Assembly (NCBI RefSeq): GCF_000747075.1
Contig: NZ_AVCH01000104.1
Coordinates: forward strand, 1-64,000
Length of the DNA: 64,000 nt
Direction of reading: 5' to 3'
Source: Arenimonas malthae CC-JY-1
GTDB taxonomy: Bacteria > Pseudomonadota > Gammaproteobacteria > Xanthomonadales > Xanthomonadaceae
The notes under the pieces are model-generated. The model was given only the letters and a program-made list of their open reading frames with translations, ran no database searches and was not told the DNA's origin. The translations under genes were made by a program, and so were the position numbers. Positions 39,159-49,732 of this stretch are shown here, one piece after another (position 1 is the stretch's first letter; each line of letters starts with the position of its first letter).

Positions 39159-39258
39159 TGCGTGCTGATCCGGGGTCGGTGACGGCCCGATGATACACTA
39201 CCGATTGCAGCCGCCAGCCACGCCCGCGCCGCGCGACGGACGGTATTCAGGAGACGAC

Positions 39259-39666
39259 ATGGAATCCCAGGACCTGCGAAAGGCCGGCCTCAAGGTCACC
39301 CATCCGCGCATCCGCATCCTCGATGTGCTCGAAAGCACCAGCCCCAAGCACCTGACCGCCGAAGACATCTACCGGCAGCTGCTGGAAAAGGGCGACGACA
39401 TCGGACTGGCCACGGTCTACCGCGTGCTCACGCAGTTCGAGGCCGCGGGCCTGGTGCTCAAGCACAACTTCGAGGGCGGCCAGGCCGTCTACGAACTCGA
39501 CCGCGGCCAGCACCACGACCACATGGTGGACGTGGACACCGGCAAGGTGATCGAGTTCACCAGCCCCGAGATCGAGCGCCTGCAGCACGAAATCGCCGCC
39601 AAGCACGGCTACGTCATCGAAGAGCACTCGCTGGTGCTCTACGTCCGCGCCAAGAAAAAGAAATAG
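39259..39666 (+). CDS. fur: Ferric uptake regulator Fur
   Basis: Fe2+-dependent repressor of iron-uptake genes. 135 residues from MESQDLRKAG; a longer in-frame start lacks family support. The winged helix spans about 10-80 with TVYRVLTQFEAAGLV near 55. The metal-binding hinge is HHDHMVDVDTGKVIEF near 88. No cysteine occurs anywhere in the protein, so the structural CxxC zinc site of E. coli Fur is missing, as in Pseudomonas Fur. The Lys-rich C terminus (AKKKK) is typical. A TACACT hexamer at 39194-39199 may be its -10. It converges closely on recN. Confidence 0.96.
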   Translation: MESQDLRKAGLKVTHPRIRILDVLESTSPKHLTAEDIYRQLLEKGDDIGLATVYRVLTQFEAAGLVLKHNFEGGQAVYELDRGQHHDHMVDVDTGKVIEFTSPEIERLQHEIAAKHGYVIEEHSLVLYVRAKKKK

Positions 39667-39679
39667 TTGCGGGAAAAAA

Positions 39680-41353
39680 TCAGCTTTCCTGGGCGCGGGA
39701 GAGCATCTGGCGGGCGTTGGCGCGGACTTCCTTGGTGATCTCGACGCCGCCGAGCATGCGGGCGAGTTCCTCGACGCGGGCCTTCGGGTCCAGGGCTTCG
39801 ACCTGGCTGTGGGTGGCGTCGGCTTCGACGGCCTTGCTGACCCGGTAGTGGTGGTGGCCCTGGGCCGCCACCTGGGGCAGGTGGGTGACGCACAGCACCT
39901 GGCGCTCGGCGCCGAGGGCGCGCAGCTTCTGGCCCACGACTTCCGCCACGGCGCCGCCGATGCCGGTGTCCACCTCGTCGAACACCATGGTCGGCACCGC
40001 GTCCAGGCCCAGCGCGGCCACTTCGATGGCCAGGCTGATGCGCGCCAGTTCGCCGCCCGAGGCCACCTTGCGCAGCGCGCGCGGCGGCTGGCCGGGATTG
40101 GCGGACACCAGGAATTCGCAGCGTTCGGCGCCCTGCGGGGCCGGGCGGGTCGTGTCGAGCGGCTCCAGCGCCACCGTGAACACGCCGCCGCCCATGCCCA
40201 GTTCGGACATGAGCGCGGCCACGGCCTGGCCCAGACGGGCCGCGGCGGCGGCGCGCGACTGGCCCAGGCGGCTGGCGGCGGCCTGCCAGTCGCGGGCGAG
40301 GGCGTCGAGTTCGCGGCCGAGTTTCGCGGCGCGTTCGCCGGCGCCGCTCAGGCCGTCCAGTTCCTCCTGCAGGGCGTCGCGGCGCGCGGCCAGCGCGTCC
40401 AGCGGCACCCGGTGCTTGCGGGCCAGCTCGTGCAGGCGGGCCAGGCGCTCCTCGAGCCGGCGCAGGCGCTCGGGGTCGAGGTCGAAATCGTCGTGCAGGC
40501 GCTCCAGCCCGGCGGCGGCCTCGGCCAGCTGGATGCCGGCCGATTCGAGCAGGCCCAGTACCTCGGCCAGGCGCGGTTCGTCGGCGGCCAGGCGCTGCAG
40601 GTCGCCGCGGGTCTGGTGCAGCAGGCGCTGCACCGACAGCCCCTCGTCGCCGGCCAGGCGGGCGAGGGCGGCCTGGCAGCCCTGCAGCAGGCCGGCCGCA
40701 TTGGCCTGGCGGCGGTGCGCGGCGGCCAGTTCGCCCAGGTCGGCGGCGTCGAGGTTTTCGGCCGCCAGTTCCTCGACCTGGTGCTGCAGCCAGGCGATGC
40801 GGTCGCCGACGTCGCCGGCGCGGGCCAGTTCGCCCAGTTCGCGGTCCAGCGCGGCCCAGCGGCGGGCCAGTTCGCGCACCTCGGCCAGCAGGCCGGCGTG
40901 CTGGCCGAAGGCGTCGAGCAGGGCCAGCTGCTGGCCGCGGTCGAGCAGGGCCTGGTGTTCGTGCTGGCCGTGGATTTCCACCAGCAGGCCGCCCAGCTCC
41001 GACAGCTGGCCCAGGGTGGCGGGGCGGCCGTTGATCCAGGCGCGGGAGCCACCGTCGGCGCGGATGACCCGCCGCAGCTGGCAGCCGTCGCCGTCGTCGA
41101 GTTCGTTCTCGCGCAGCCAGTCCAGGGCCGCCGGGGCGTCGGAAAGGCGGAATTCGGCGGCCAATTCGGCGCGCTCGGCGCCGTGGCGGACGATGCCGGC
41201 GTCGGCACGGGCGCCGGTGAGCCACATCAGCGCGTCCACCAGCAGCGACTTGCCGGCGCCGGTTTCGCCCGAAACCACGGTCATGCCGGGCCCGAAGGCC
41301 AGTTCGGCGCGGCTGACGACGGCGAAGTCCTGGAGCGTGAGGTGGCTGAGCAT
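39680..41353 (-). CDS. recN: DNA repair protein RecN
   Basis: SMC-like ATPase in double-strand break repair. 557 residues (E. coli 553). Starts MLSHLTLQDFAVVSRAEL; Walker A GETGAGKSLLVDAL near 30; then a coiled-coil middle region rich in Leu/Ala/Arg; the ABC signature LARISLAIEVAAL near 435 preceded by KVASGGE; Walker B with MVFDEVDTGIGG near 460; and switch His in CVTHLPQVAAQGHHHYRV near 495. Converges on fur with a 13-base gap and diverges from hrcA. No clear LexA box was seen in its 132-base upstream gap. Confidence 0.96.
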   Translation of the reverse strand: MLSHLTLQDFAVVSRAELAFGPGMTVVSGETGAGKSLLVDALMWLTGARADAGIVRHGAERAELAAEFRLSDAPAALDWLRENELDDGDGCQLRRVIRADGGSRAWINGRPATLGQLSELGGLLVEIHGQHEHQALLDRGQQLALLDAFGQHAGLLAEVRELARRWAALDRELGELARAGDVGDRIAWLQHQVEELAAENLDAADLGELAAAHRRQANAAGLLQGCQAALARLAGDEGLSVQRLLHQTRGDLQRLAADEPRLAEVLGLLESAGIQLAEAAAGLERLHDDFDLDPERLRRLEERLARLHELARKHRVPLDALAARRDALQEELDGLSGAGERAAKLGRELDALARDWQAAASRLGQSRAAAAARLGQAVAALMSELGMGGGVFTVALEPLDTTRPAPQGAERCEFLVSANPGQPPRALRKVASGGELARISLAIEVAALGLDAVPTMVFDEVDTGIGGAVAEVVGQKLRALGAERQVLCVTHLPQVAAQGHHHYRVSKAVEADATHSQVEALDPKARVEELARMLGGVEITKEVRANARQMLSRAQES

Positions 41354-41449
41354 GGCGGGCCAGATTCTGCCTGAAAGCCGGCAGCCTGCGCTGCCCCCGT
41401 CTCACGGGCCAAGACGCCGCCGACCCGGCCTGGCGTAGGAATGCGCCGG

Positions 41450-41479
41450 CTTGCGCCCGGGGCATCGCGGCCTTATCTA
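41450..41479 (+). promoter_or_regulatory. Candidate sigma-32 promoter for hrcA
   Basis: CTTGCG at 41450-41455 and CCTTATCT at 41471-41478 are 15 bases apart and partly match the heat-shock consensus CTTGAA / CCCCATNT. Transcription would start near the hrcA ATG, giving a leaderless or nearly leaderless message. No CIRCE element was seen here. Confidence 0.35.
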
Positions 41480-41485
41480 TGGCAG

Positions 41486-42541
41486 ATGGACCTGAGCCTC
41501 GACCCGCGCGCCCGCCGCCTGCTGCGGACCCTGATTTCCCAGCACATCCGGGACGGCGAGCCCGTGGGTTCGCGCACGCTGGCCAAGCGCTCGGGGCTGG
41601 ACGTGAGCCCGGCCACCATCCGCAACATCATGGCCGACCTCGAGGAAATCGGCCTGGTCTCGGCCCCGCACACCTCGGCCGGGCGCGTGCCCACGGCCCA
41701 GGGCTACCGGGTGTTCGTCGACAGCCTGCTGCAGATGAAACCGCTGCAGGACGCCGAGGTGATGCAGCTGCGCGCCCAGCTGCCGGCCGGCGCCGGCACC
41801 CAGGCCCTGCTGTCGAACACCAGCGAGCTGCTCTCGGCCATGAGCCAGTTCGTGGGCGTGGTCACCGTGCCGCAGCGCAGCCAGTTCGCCTTCCGCCACA
41901 TCGACTTCGTGCCGCTCGACGGCCAGCGCATCCTGGTGATCCTGGTCTTCACCGACAACGAGGTGCAGAACCGCATCATCAGCCCGCGCCGCACCTACAC
42001 CCCGTCGGAACTCGAGCAGACCGCCAACTACCTCAACGCGAACTTCGCCGGCCGCCCGCTGGCCGAGATCCGCGCCGTGCTGCTGCGCGACCTGCGCGAT
42101 ACCCGCAGCGAGATGGAGCGCCTGCTCTCGGCCGCGGTGGAGCTGTCGGAGCAGGCCCTGGGCGCCGCCGCCAGCCCGGCCAGCGCCGAGGACATGCTGC
42201 TGGCCGGCCAGACCCGGCTGATGGGCCTGCAGGACCTCTCCGACCTCGACCGCCTGCGCGACCTGTTCGAAGCCTTCGCCCGCAAGCGCGAGATCCTGCA
42301 GCTGCTCGACCGCACCCTGCAGGCCCAGGGCGTGCGCGTGTTCATCGGCGAGGAGACCGGCCTCGCGCCGCTCGACGCCTGCACCGTGGTCACCGCGCCC
42401 TACGGCGCCAACGGCAAGGTGCTGGGCGTGCTGGGCGTCATCGGCCCCACCCGCATGGCCTACGAGCGGGTCATCCCGATGGTCCAGGCCACGGCCGACC
42501 TGCTGGGCGCCGCCTTGAATCCCGAGCCCTCGGCCCCATAG
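41486..42541 (+). CDS. hrcA: Heat-inducible transcription repressor HrcA
   Basis: Repressor that binds CIRCE elements before groESL or dnaK operons. 351 residues from [17 protein letters not shown]; the frame is open upstream without similarity. The winged helix (about 1-75) has [26 protein letters not shown] and [17 protein letters not shown]. The GAF-like and dimerisation part has [17 protein letters not shown] near 165, VFIGEET near 285 and [20 protein letters not shown] near 315. It heads the cluster hrcA-grpE-dnaK-dnaJ. Since no CIRCE is seen in this window, its targets probably lie elsewhere. Confidence 0.96.
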   Translation: MDLSLDPRARRLLRTLISQHIRDGEPVGSRTLAKRSGLDVSPATIRNIMADLEEIGLVSAPHTSAGRVPTAQGYRVFVDSLLQMKPLQDAEVMQLRAQLPAGAGTQALLSNTSELLSAMSQFVGVVTVPQRSQFAFRHIDFVPLDGQRILVILVFTDNEVQNRIISPRRTYTPSELEQTANYLNANFAGRPLAEIRAVLLRDLRDTRSEMERLLSAAVELSEQALGAAASPASAEDMLLAGQTRLMGLQDLSDLDRLRDLFEAFARKREILQLLDRTLQAQGVRVFIGEETGLAPLDACTVVTAPYGANGKVLGVLGVIGPTRMAYERVIPMVQATADLLGAALNPEPSAP

Positions 42542-42584
42542 CCTTGCCGACCCCCGCCGGACGCGGGGCAGCCACTGGAAACCC

Positions 42585-43103
42585 ATGCACAGCGAAAACC
42601 CGACCCCGGGCGCGCAGGCGCCCGCCGACGTCCCCGACCTCGACACCGACACCCTGGGCAACGAGCTCGAGCAGCTGCGCCATGCCCTGGCCAACCTGCG
42701 CGAGGAAGCCCTGCGCGAGCGCGCCGAGCTCGACAACCAGCGCAAGCGCCTGGTCCGCGACGTCGACCAGGCCCGCCGCTTCGCCAACGAGAAGCTGCTG
42801 TCCCAGCTGCTGCCGGTGCTCGACAGCCTGGAGGCCGGCCTGGTGGCCGCCGCCGGCGAGTCCGGCCCGCTCAAGGACGGCCTGGAGCTGACCCTGCGCC
42901 AGCTGCTGAAGGTGGGCGAGGACAACGGCCTGACCCAGGTGAACCCGCAGGGCCAGGCCTTCGACCCCGAATGGCACCAGGCCATCAGCCAGCTCGCGTC
43001 CCCGGGCGCGGCGCCCGGCACGGTCGTGCAGGTGTTCCAGAAGGGCTACGCGCTCAACGAGCGCCTGCTGCGCCCGGCCCTCGTGGTGGTCGCCGCCGAC
43101 TGA
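42585..43103 (+). CDS. grpE: Nucleotide exchange factor GrpE
   Basis: Releases ADP from DnaK. 172 residues. N-terminal acidic/Pro-rich segment, then a long dimeric helix (about 25-75: [24 protein letters not shown]), [12 protein letters not shown] near 82, and a C-terminal beta domain with [15 protein letters not shown] near 123 and [23 protein letters not shown] near the end, the GrpE signature. It lies 43 bases after hrcA. A sigma-32 promoter separates it from dnaK, so dnaK can be expressed independently. Confidence 0.97.
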   Translation: MHSENPTPGAQAPADVPDLDTDTLGNELEQLRHALANLREEALRERAELDNQRKRLVRDVDQARRFANEKLLSQLLPVLDSLEAGLVAAAGESGPLKDGLELTLRQLLKVGEDNGLTQVNPQGQAFDPEWHQAISQLASPGAAPGTVVQVFQKGYALNERLLRPALVVVAAD

Positions 43104-43116
43104 GCCCTTCACGGGC

Positions 43117-43144
43117 CTTGAACAACCCGCGGCGGGCCCCATCT
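43117..43144 (+). promoter_or_regulatory. Sigma-32 (RpoH) heat-shock promoter of dnaK
   Basis: CTTGAAC at 43117-43123 and CCCCATCT at 43137-43144 are 13 bases apart, a near-perfect match to the RpoH consensus CTTGAAA-N(11-16)-CCCCATNT. It lies 60 bases before the dnaK ATG, predicting a leader of about 50 bases. Confidence 0.85.
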
Positions 43145-43203
43145 TCGAACCATCCGCGGCCGCCGCCGCAACCACAGAATCCGATCCTTCAGGGAGCATC
43201 ACC

Positions 43204-45117
<1,914 letters not shown>

Positions 45118-45154
45118 GCATGTTCCCGCCGCGCTGCGCGCGGCCCGAATATGT

Positions 45155-45194
45155 GTCGGCGTTCGAGCCGCGCTTTGCGCGGCTCAACGCCGAC
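45155..45194 (+). other. Long hairpin in the dnaK-dnaJ gap
   Basis: GTCGGCGTTCGAGCCGCG and CGCGGCTCAACGCCGAC can pair over 17 bp with a single bulged C, around a short CTTTG loop. No T-run follows, so it is not a standard terminator. It may stabilise the dnaK 3' end, attenuate dnaJ expression, or be a dispersed repeat unit. Confidence 0.6.
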
Positions 45195-45256
45195 GGGGCC
45201 GGGCCGCGGATGCGGCCCGAGCCACTTTCCGGGATTGATGGGTTTGGGATGGGTTG

Positions 45257-46381
45257 ATGAGCAAGCGCGACTACTACGAAGTTCTCGGGGTTTCCCGGAG
45301 CGTGACCGAGGATGAGCTGAAGAAGGCTTACCGGCGCGCGGCCCAGAAATTCCACCCGGACCGCAACCCGGGCGACGCCGAGGCCGAGGTGCGCTTCAAG
45401 GAGGCCAAGGAGGCCTACGAAGTCCTGTCCGACGGCGGCAAGCGCCGCATGTACGACCAGCACGGCCATGCCGCTTTCGAAAATGGCATGGGCGGCGGCA
45501 ACGGCGGCCCGGGTTTCGCCGACGTCAACGACATCTTCGGCGACATCTTCGGCGACATCTTCGGTGGCGGCCGCCAGCGCGGCCCGCGTCGCGGCGCCGA
45601 CCTGCGCTACGTGGTCGAGCTCGACCTCGAGGAGGCGGTTTTCGGCGTCGAGAAGCGCATCGAGGTGCCCACGCTCGTGGCCTGCGAACCCTGCAAGGGC
45701 AGCGGTTCCGAGGACGGCAAGGTCGAAACCTGCAAGACCTGCGCCGGCCGCGGCCAGGTGCGCATGCAGCGCGGCATCTTCGCCGTGCAGCAGGCCTGCC
45801 CGGCCTGCGGCGGCCGCGGCCAGACCATCGCCAAGCCCTGCAAGAGCTGCCACGGCAACGGCCGGGTGCAGCAGGACAAGGTGCTGGAAGTGAAGATCCC
45901 GGCCGGCGTCGACACCGGCGACCGCATCCGCCTCGCGGGCGAGGGCGAGGCTGGCCCGCCGGGCGCGCAACCGGGCGACCTGTACGTCGAGGTGGACGTG
46001 CGCCAGCACGCCATCTTCCAGCGCGACGGCAACGACCTTTATTGCGAAGTGCCGATCCGCTTCTCGCAGGCCGCGCTGGGCGCCGACATCGTGGTGCCCA
46101 CGCTGGGCGGCGAGGCGCTGATCAAGGTCCCGCACGAAACCCAGACCGGCAAGCTGTTCCGGCTGCGCGGCAAGGGCGTGAAGTCGGTGCGCGCGCACGC
46201 GCCGGGCGACCTGCTGTGCCGGGTGGTGGTGGAGACGCCGGTGAACCTCACGGCGAAGCAGCGCGAGCTGCTCAAGGATTTCGAGTCCACCTTCGAGGGC
46301 GAACACGGCGCCCGCCATTCGCCGCGCTCCAGCGGCTTCCTCGACGGCGTCAAGGCGTTCTGGGAACGCATGACCTCCTGA
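45257..46381 (+). CDS. dnaJ: Co-chaperone DnaJ (Hsp40)
   Basis: Delivers substrates to DnaK and stimulates its ATPase. 374 residues (E. coli 376). J domain 1-70 with the HPD motif in [13 protein letters not shown]; a Gly/Phe-rich region with [11 protein letters not shown] near 98; four zinc-finger repeats [24 protein letters not shown] and CKSCHGNG between about 140 and 205; then the C-terminal substrate domains. The ATG at 45257 follows a TTG that is not used by the family. It closes the heat-shock cluster and is followed by a strong terminator. Confidence 0.98.
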   Translation: MSKRDYYEVLGVSRSVTEDELKKAYRRAAQKFHPDRNPGDAEAEVRFKEAKEAYEVLSDGGKRRMYDQHGHAAFENGMGGGNGGPGFADVNDIFGDIFGDIFGGGRQRGPRRGADLRYVVELDLEEAVFGVEKRIEVPTLVACEPCKGSGSEDGKVETCKTCAGRGQVRMQRGIFAVQQACPACGGRGQTIAKPCKSCHGNGRVQQDKVLEVKIPAGVDTGDRIRLAGEGEAGPPGAQPGDLYVEVDVRQHAIFQRDGNDLYCEVPIRFSQAALGADIVVPTLGGEALIKVPHETQTGKLFRLRGKGVKSVRAHAPGDLLCRVVVETPVNLTAKQRELLKDFESTFEGEHGARHSPRSSGFLDGVKAFWERMTS

Positions 46382-46387
46382 ACAACG

Positions 46388-46422
46388 CGGCGCCCGGGGA
46401 TCCCCGGGCGCCGTTTTCGTTT
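46388..46422. terminator. Intrinsic terminator after dnaJ, shared with the convergent protease gene
   Basis: CGGCGCCCGGGGA and TCCCCGGGCGCCG form a perfect 13-bp palindrome (46388-46413), followed by TTTTCGTTT on the plus strand. It ends 7 bases after dnaJ and abuts the stop of the convergent M48 gene. Confidence 0.85.
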
Positions 46423-47273
46423 CAGGGCTGCTGCGGCCGCACCATGCGCGCCGGGGTTTCGACGTTCGCGAACGCCTCCAGCTTGTCGCCCACCACGTTC
46501 TCGAGGTGCTCGATGCGGCTGACCGAGGTGGGGTGGGTCGAGAACATCAGCGCCACGCCGGTGTCGTCGGCGTGGGTGCCGTCGAGCGTCTGCAGCACGC
46601 CGGCGAGGGCGTAGGGGTTGTAGCCACCCCGCGCGGCGATGACCATGCCACGCACGTCGGCCTGGTACTCGTCGCCCTTGTCCAGGCCGCGCACGAACAC
46701 CTCGGTGCCGGCCTTGAAGGCCTTCTCGCCGAACATCTGCACCATGGTGTTGTCGCTGCGGCCCGCGGCTTCGCCGGCAAGCTCGGTGGCGAAGGCCTGG
46801 CCCATTTCCTTCTTGATGGCCTTCACCTGGTGGCGCTCGACCACGTGGGCGATTTCATGCGAGAGCACCGAGGCCAGCTCGGCCTCGTCGCGCAGGCGGT
46901 CGTACAGGCCCTGGGTGATCAGGATGGTGCCGCCGGGCAGGGCGAAGGCGTTCACGTCGGTGCTGTCCATCACGCCGAAACGCCAGGGCAGGTCGGGGCG
47001 TTCGGTCTGCAGGGCCAGCCACAGGCCGATGCGGTTCACGTACTGCTGCAGGGCCTGGTCGCGCACCAGCGGGCGGGCGCCCAGCAGGTTCGCGGCGATG
47101 CCGCGGCCGAGCTCGATTTCCTGCTCGTCGGTGATGGGCGCGGTGGCGTCGGCGGCCTTCTTGCCGAGGCCGAACAGGCGCTCGGCGTCGCCGAGGCGGC
47201 TGAAGGCGGCCGCGGGCGCGGCCAGGGCGATCGCCAGCGCGGCGACCAAGGCACGGTTGCGGGTACGGTTCAT
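46422..47273 (-). CDS. M48-family zinc metalloprotease, exported
   Basis: 283 residues. The N terminus NRALVAALAIALAAPAAAFS is a Sec signal peptide without a lipobox, so the enzyme is periplasmic. The zinc-binding HExxH is H139-EIA-H143 in LSHEIAHVVERH, with the third ligand Glu in GDEYQADVRGM near 200. NAFALPGGTILITQGLYD near 108 is typical of the M48B/M48C periplasmic group (LoiP, BepA-like), which degrade misassembled outer-membrane proteins. The C terminus HPTSVSRIEHLENVV contains the STHP block. Its start overlaps the SH3-gene stop by 4 bases. The physiological substrate is unknown. Confidence 0.92.
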   Translation of the reverse strand: MNRTRNRALVAALAIALAAPAAAFSRLGDAERLFGLGKKAADATAPITDEQEIELGRGIAANLLGARPLVRDQALQQYVNRIGLWLALQTERPDLPWRFGVMDSTDVNAFALPGGTILITQGLYDRLRDEAELASVLSHEIAHVVERHQVKAIKKEMGQAFATELAGEAAGRSDNTMVQMFGEKAFKAGTEVFVRGLDKGDEYQADVRGMVIAARGGYNPYALAGVLQTLDGTHADDTGVALMFSTHPTSVSRIEHLENVVGDKLEAFANVETPARMVRPQQP

Positions 47274-47812
47274 CGCTGCTTCCTCCGGCCGCCGCGGCCT
47301 TCCTTGAGGTAATCCACCTTCTGGGCCGAGAGGCCACCGGTCATGGCGAACAGGCGGGCGTCGTCGGTAGAGGCGGCCAGGGTCTCGAGCATCTCGACTT
47401 CCGACATGGCCGGGTAGGCGCCGCGCAGGATGTCGGGCGAGAGGCCCTTCACGCCGGTGGTGACCGCGCCGCCGCTGGAGCCGGTCTGGAAGACCGCCGC
47501 CAGCGAATTGCCGCCGCCGGCGGCCTTGCCGTCGGCGGTGCCGGTGCGCAGGTTGAGGATGCGCACCCAGCCGGCGGCGCCGGCCGGGGTTTTGACGCCG
47601 GCCCAGGCGCCCTTGCGTTCGGTGATGTCCACCGATTCCTTGGCGGCCAGGCGACCCACCACGCCGGCCGAGCCCAGGGGCTCGCTGCGCAGTTCGGTGG
47701 GCTTGAGCACGGTGCCGGACTCGGCCAGCGCGGCGCCTGCCGCCAGCACGGCGGCCAGGGCCAGCACCAGCGGCGCGTGGCGCCGGGCGGATGGGGGGTT
47801 GGGGTGTCGCAT
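47270..47812 (-). CDS. Exported SH3-domain protein
   Basis: 180 residues from the ATG at 47812, preceded by GAGGAGG. The signal peptide runs to about 31 (APLVLALAAVLAAGAALAES). A bacterial SH3 domain follows (about 33-85) with LRSEPLGSAGVVGRLAAKESVDI and GWVRILNLRTG. Most of the remainder is a helical region with GLSPDILRGAYPAMSEVEMLETL, a block that also accompanies SH3-like proteins paired with M48 proteases, as I recall. It may bind peptidoglycan or a protein partner in the periplasm. It lies 13 bases after the CHASE2 cyclase and overlaps the M48 gene. Confidence 0.85.
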   Translation of the reverse strand: MRHPNPPSARRHAPLVLALAAVLAAGAALAESGTVLKPTELRSEPLGSAGVVGRLAAKESVDITERKGAWAGVKTPAGAAGWVRILNLRTGTADGKAAGGGNSLAAVFQTGSSGGAVTTGVKGLSPDILRGAYPAMSEVEMLETLAASTDDARLFAMTGGLSAQKVDYLKEGRGGRRKQR

Positions 47813-47825
47813 CGCGGGTTCCTCC

Positions 47826-49658
47826 TCAGGATGCATCGTCGGCTCGTTCGGGTTCGTACAGGTCCACGGGCTGTTCCCGGCCCTTGACCTTGAACTGCCC
47901 CCGATGGGTAAAACGCAATTCTGCGCTGCCGGCGCACGCGTCGCGTGTGCTGTTCGACACAAGCACCCGGGCCACGCCCTTGGTGGTGCCCTCGATGCGG
48001 CTGCCCAGGTTCACGGTGTCGCCGATGGCGGTGTACTCCATCCGGCTGTCGCTGCCCAGGAAACCCACCACGGCCGGGCCGGTGTGCAGGCCGATGCCTA
48101 TGTCGAAATCGCCCAGGCCCTCGTCGCGCCCGGCCAGTTCGCGCTTGAACTCGTCCAGGGCCTCGAGCATGTCCAGCGCGGCGTTCACGGCCCGGCGGGC
48201 GTGGTCGGGGCTCTCGGTAGGGGCGTTCCAGAAGGCCATGACGGCGTCGCCGATGAACTTGTCCAGGGTGCCGCCGTGGCGGTAGATCACCTCGACCTGG
48301 CGGGTGAAATAGCGGTTGAGCAGGTCCACCACCTGCTCCGGGCTGCGGGTTTCGGAAAGCGTGGTGAAGCCGCGGATGTCCGAGAACAGGATGGTGATCT
48401 CGCGGGCTTCGGGGCGGCGCTCGCGGTCGAGTTCGCCGCTTTCGACCAGGCCTTTCACCACGCGCGGGTCGAGGAAGCGGCCGAACAGGCCCACGGTGGC
48501 CTCGCGCTCCCGGCGCTCGCGGCGCTGGCCCTCGACGGTGAACACCGCGAAGGCCACCCAGCCCAGCAGCAGGGCGGCGCCCACGGGGGCGTACAGGTTG
48601 GCCCGGAACAGCGCCCAGGCCGCCAGCACCAGGAGGGCGCTGGCCAGGCCCAGGCCCAGGCCGGTGCGCACCGGGCTGGCGCGGCGCCGGAAGGCCACCA
48701 CCACCGCGGCCGACAGCAGCAGGGCCAGCGGCCAGCGGCTGGGCAGGTCGCGCAGCCAGTCGCCGGCGCGCAGGTTGGCGATGGCGGTGGTGAGGATGTG
48801 CACGCCGGGCGTGCCGGTGGCGACAGGCGTGGGGCGCAGGTCGAACAGGCTGGGCGCGGTCGGGGCGATGAGCAGGATCTTGCCGCGCAGGGTCGGGGCG
48901 ATGCGCGGCTCGCGCTGGCCCAGGTCGTGGAAGAGGTCGACGAACGAAATCGTCTTCGGCGCCTGGCCGAACCAGTGCAGGCGGAGGGTTTCCTGGTCGG
49001 GCAGGGTGGCGCCCGTGAAGGCGGCGACGTTGGGCGCCATCCAGCCCAGCCGCCAGCCGCCGATCTCCTTCCAGAGCCGGTAGTGGCGGCCGGTGCCGTC
49101 GTCGTCGGCCTCGAAGTTGATCAGGCCGCCGCGCCAGCTGGTTTCGTCCAGCACCAGCGGCACCAGCAAGGTCGCGGCGGCGTCGGGATCGGCACCCGGG
49201 CCGCGCACGGCGCCGAAGGAGGGCGGCAGCCGCGACAGCGGCGCGAGGTTGCCGCTGTCCATCAGGGCCGAGGGCATGAACAGGTTGTCCTGCGCTGCCA
49301 CGACATCCTTGAAATAGGCGTCGCTCTCGCCGCCGAACACGTCGGCCTCGTTGAACATCAGGTCGAAGGCGATGGCCTTGGGTTCGAAGGGCGCCAGGCC
49401 CTCGAGCAGTTCGCCGTGGATGGCGCGCGGCCAGGGCCAGGAGCCGGCTTCCTCCAGCATCAGTTCCAGGCTGCGCTGGTCGATGCCGATCACCACGATG
49501 TCGTCGGGAGGCAGGCGCGAAGCGGCGTGGCGGGCCAGCAGCCAGTCGCCCAGGCGGTGGTCGGCGCGCTCGAGCAGGCCGGAAAGCTGCAGCGCCAGCG
49601 CGATCGCCGCCAGCACCAGCAAGGGCAGCCGGACCGACACCTGCTTGTTTCCCGCCAT
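47826..49658 (-). CDS. CHASE2-domain adenylate/guanylate cyclase
   Basis: Membrane sensor that makes a cyclic nucleotide. 610 residues from MAGNKQVSVRL. One N-terminal membrane helix (about 8-25), a periplasmic CHASE2 sensor (about 30-330; DIVVIGIDQRSLELM and AIAFDLMFNEADVFGG are typical), then about three helices (330-405) and a class III cyclase domain (about 415-600). Metal Asp residues are in FSDIRGF near 421 and FIGDAVMAFW near 465. Lys in TLDKFIGD and Thr in YTAIGDTVN fit ATP rather than GTP, and N/R of NLGSRIE are present, so it should be active. First gene of an operon with SH3 and M48 genes, suggesting envelope-stress signalling. Confidence 0.93.
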   Translation of the reverse strand: MAGNKQVSVRLPLLVLAAIALALQLSGLLERADHRLGDWLLARHAASRLPPDDIVVIGIDQRSLELMLEEAGSWPWPRAIHGELLEGLAPFEPKAIAFDLMFNEADVFGGESDAYFKDVVAAQDNLFMPSALMDSGNLAPLSRLPPSFGAVRGPGADPDAAATLLVPLVLDETSWRGGLINFEADDDGTGRHYRLWKEIGGWRLGWMAPNVAAFTGATLPDQETLRLHWFGQAPKTISFVDLFHDLGQREPRIAPTLRGKILLIAPTAPSLFDLRPTPVATGTPGVHILTTAIANLRAGDWLRDLPSRWPLALLLSAAVVVAFRRRASPVRTGLGLGLASALLVLAAWALFRANLYAPVGAALLLGWVAFAVFTVEGQRRERREREATVGLFGRFLDPRVVKGLVESGELDRERRPEAREITILFSDIRGFTTLSETRSPEQVVDLLNRYFTRQVEVIYRHGGTLDKFIGDAVMAFWNAPTESPDHARRAVNAALDMLEALDEFKRELAGRDEGLGDFDIGIGLHTGPAVVGFLGSDSRMEYTAIGDTVNLGSRIEGTTKGVARVLVSNSTRDACAGSAELRFTHRGQFKVKGREQPVDLYEPERADDAS

Positions 49659-49732
49659 GCGTTCCCCCCGTCGCGACCGCCCCGAGTGTAGCGTTTGCCA
49701 GTGCCGGCGGGTTTCCGCTAGCGTGGGCGCCG

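Noticed and set aside
41354-41485. LexA box upstream of recN
   Set aside because: CTG and CAG triplets occur but with the wrong spacing, and no palindrome of a known LexA type is present.
45118-45256. Small gene in the dnaK-dnaJ gap
   Set aside because: No frame has a start with a ribosome-binding site and useful length; the gap is occupied by a hairpin.
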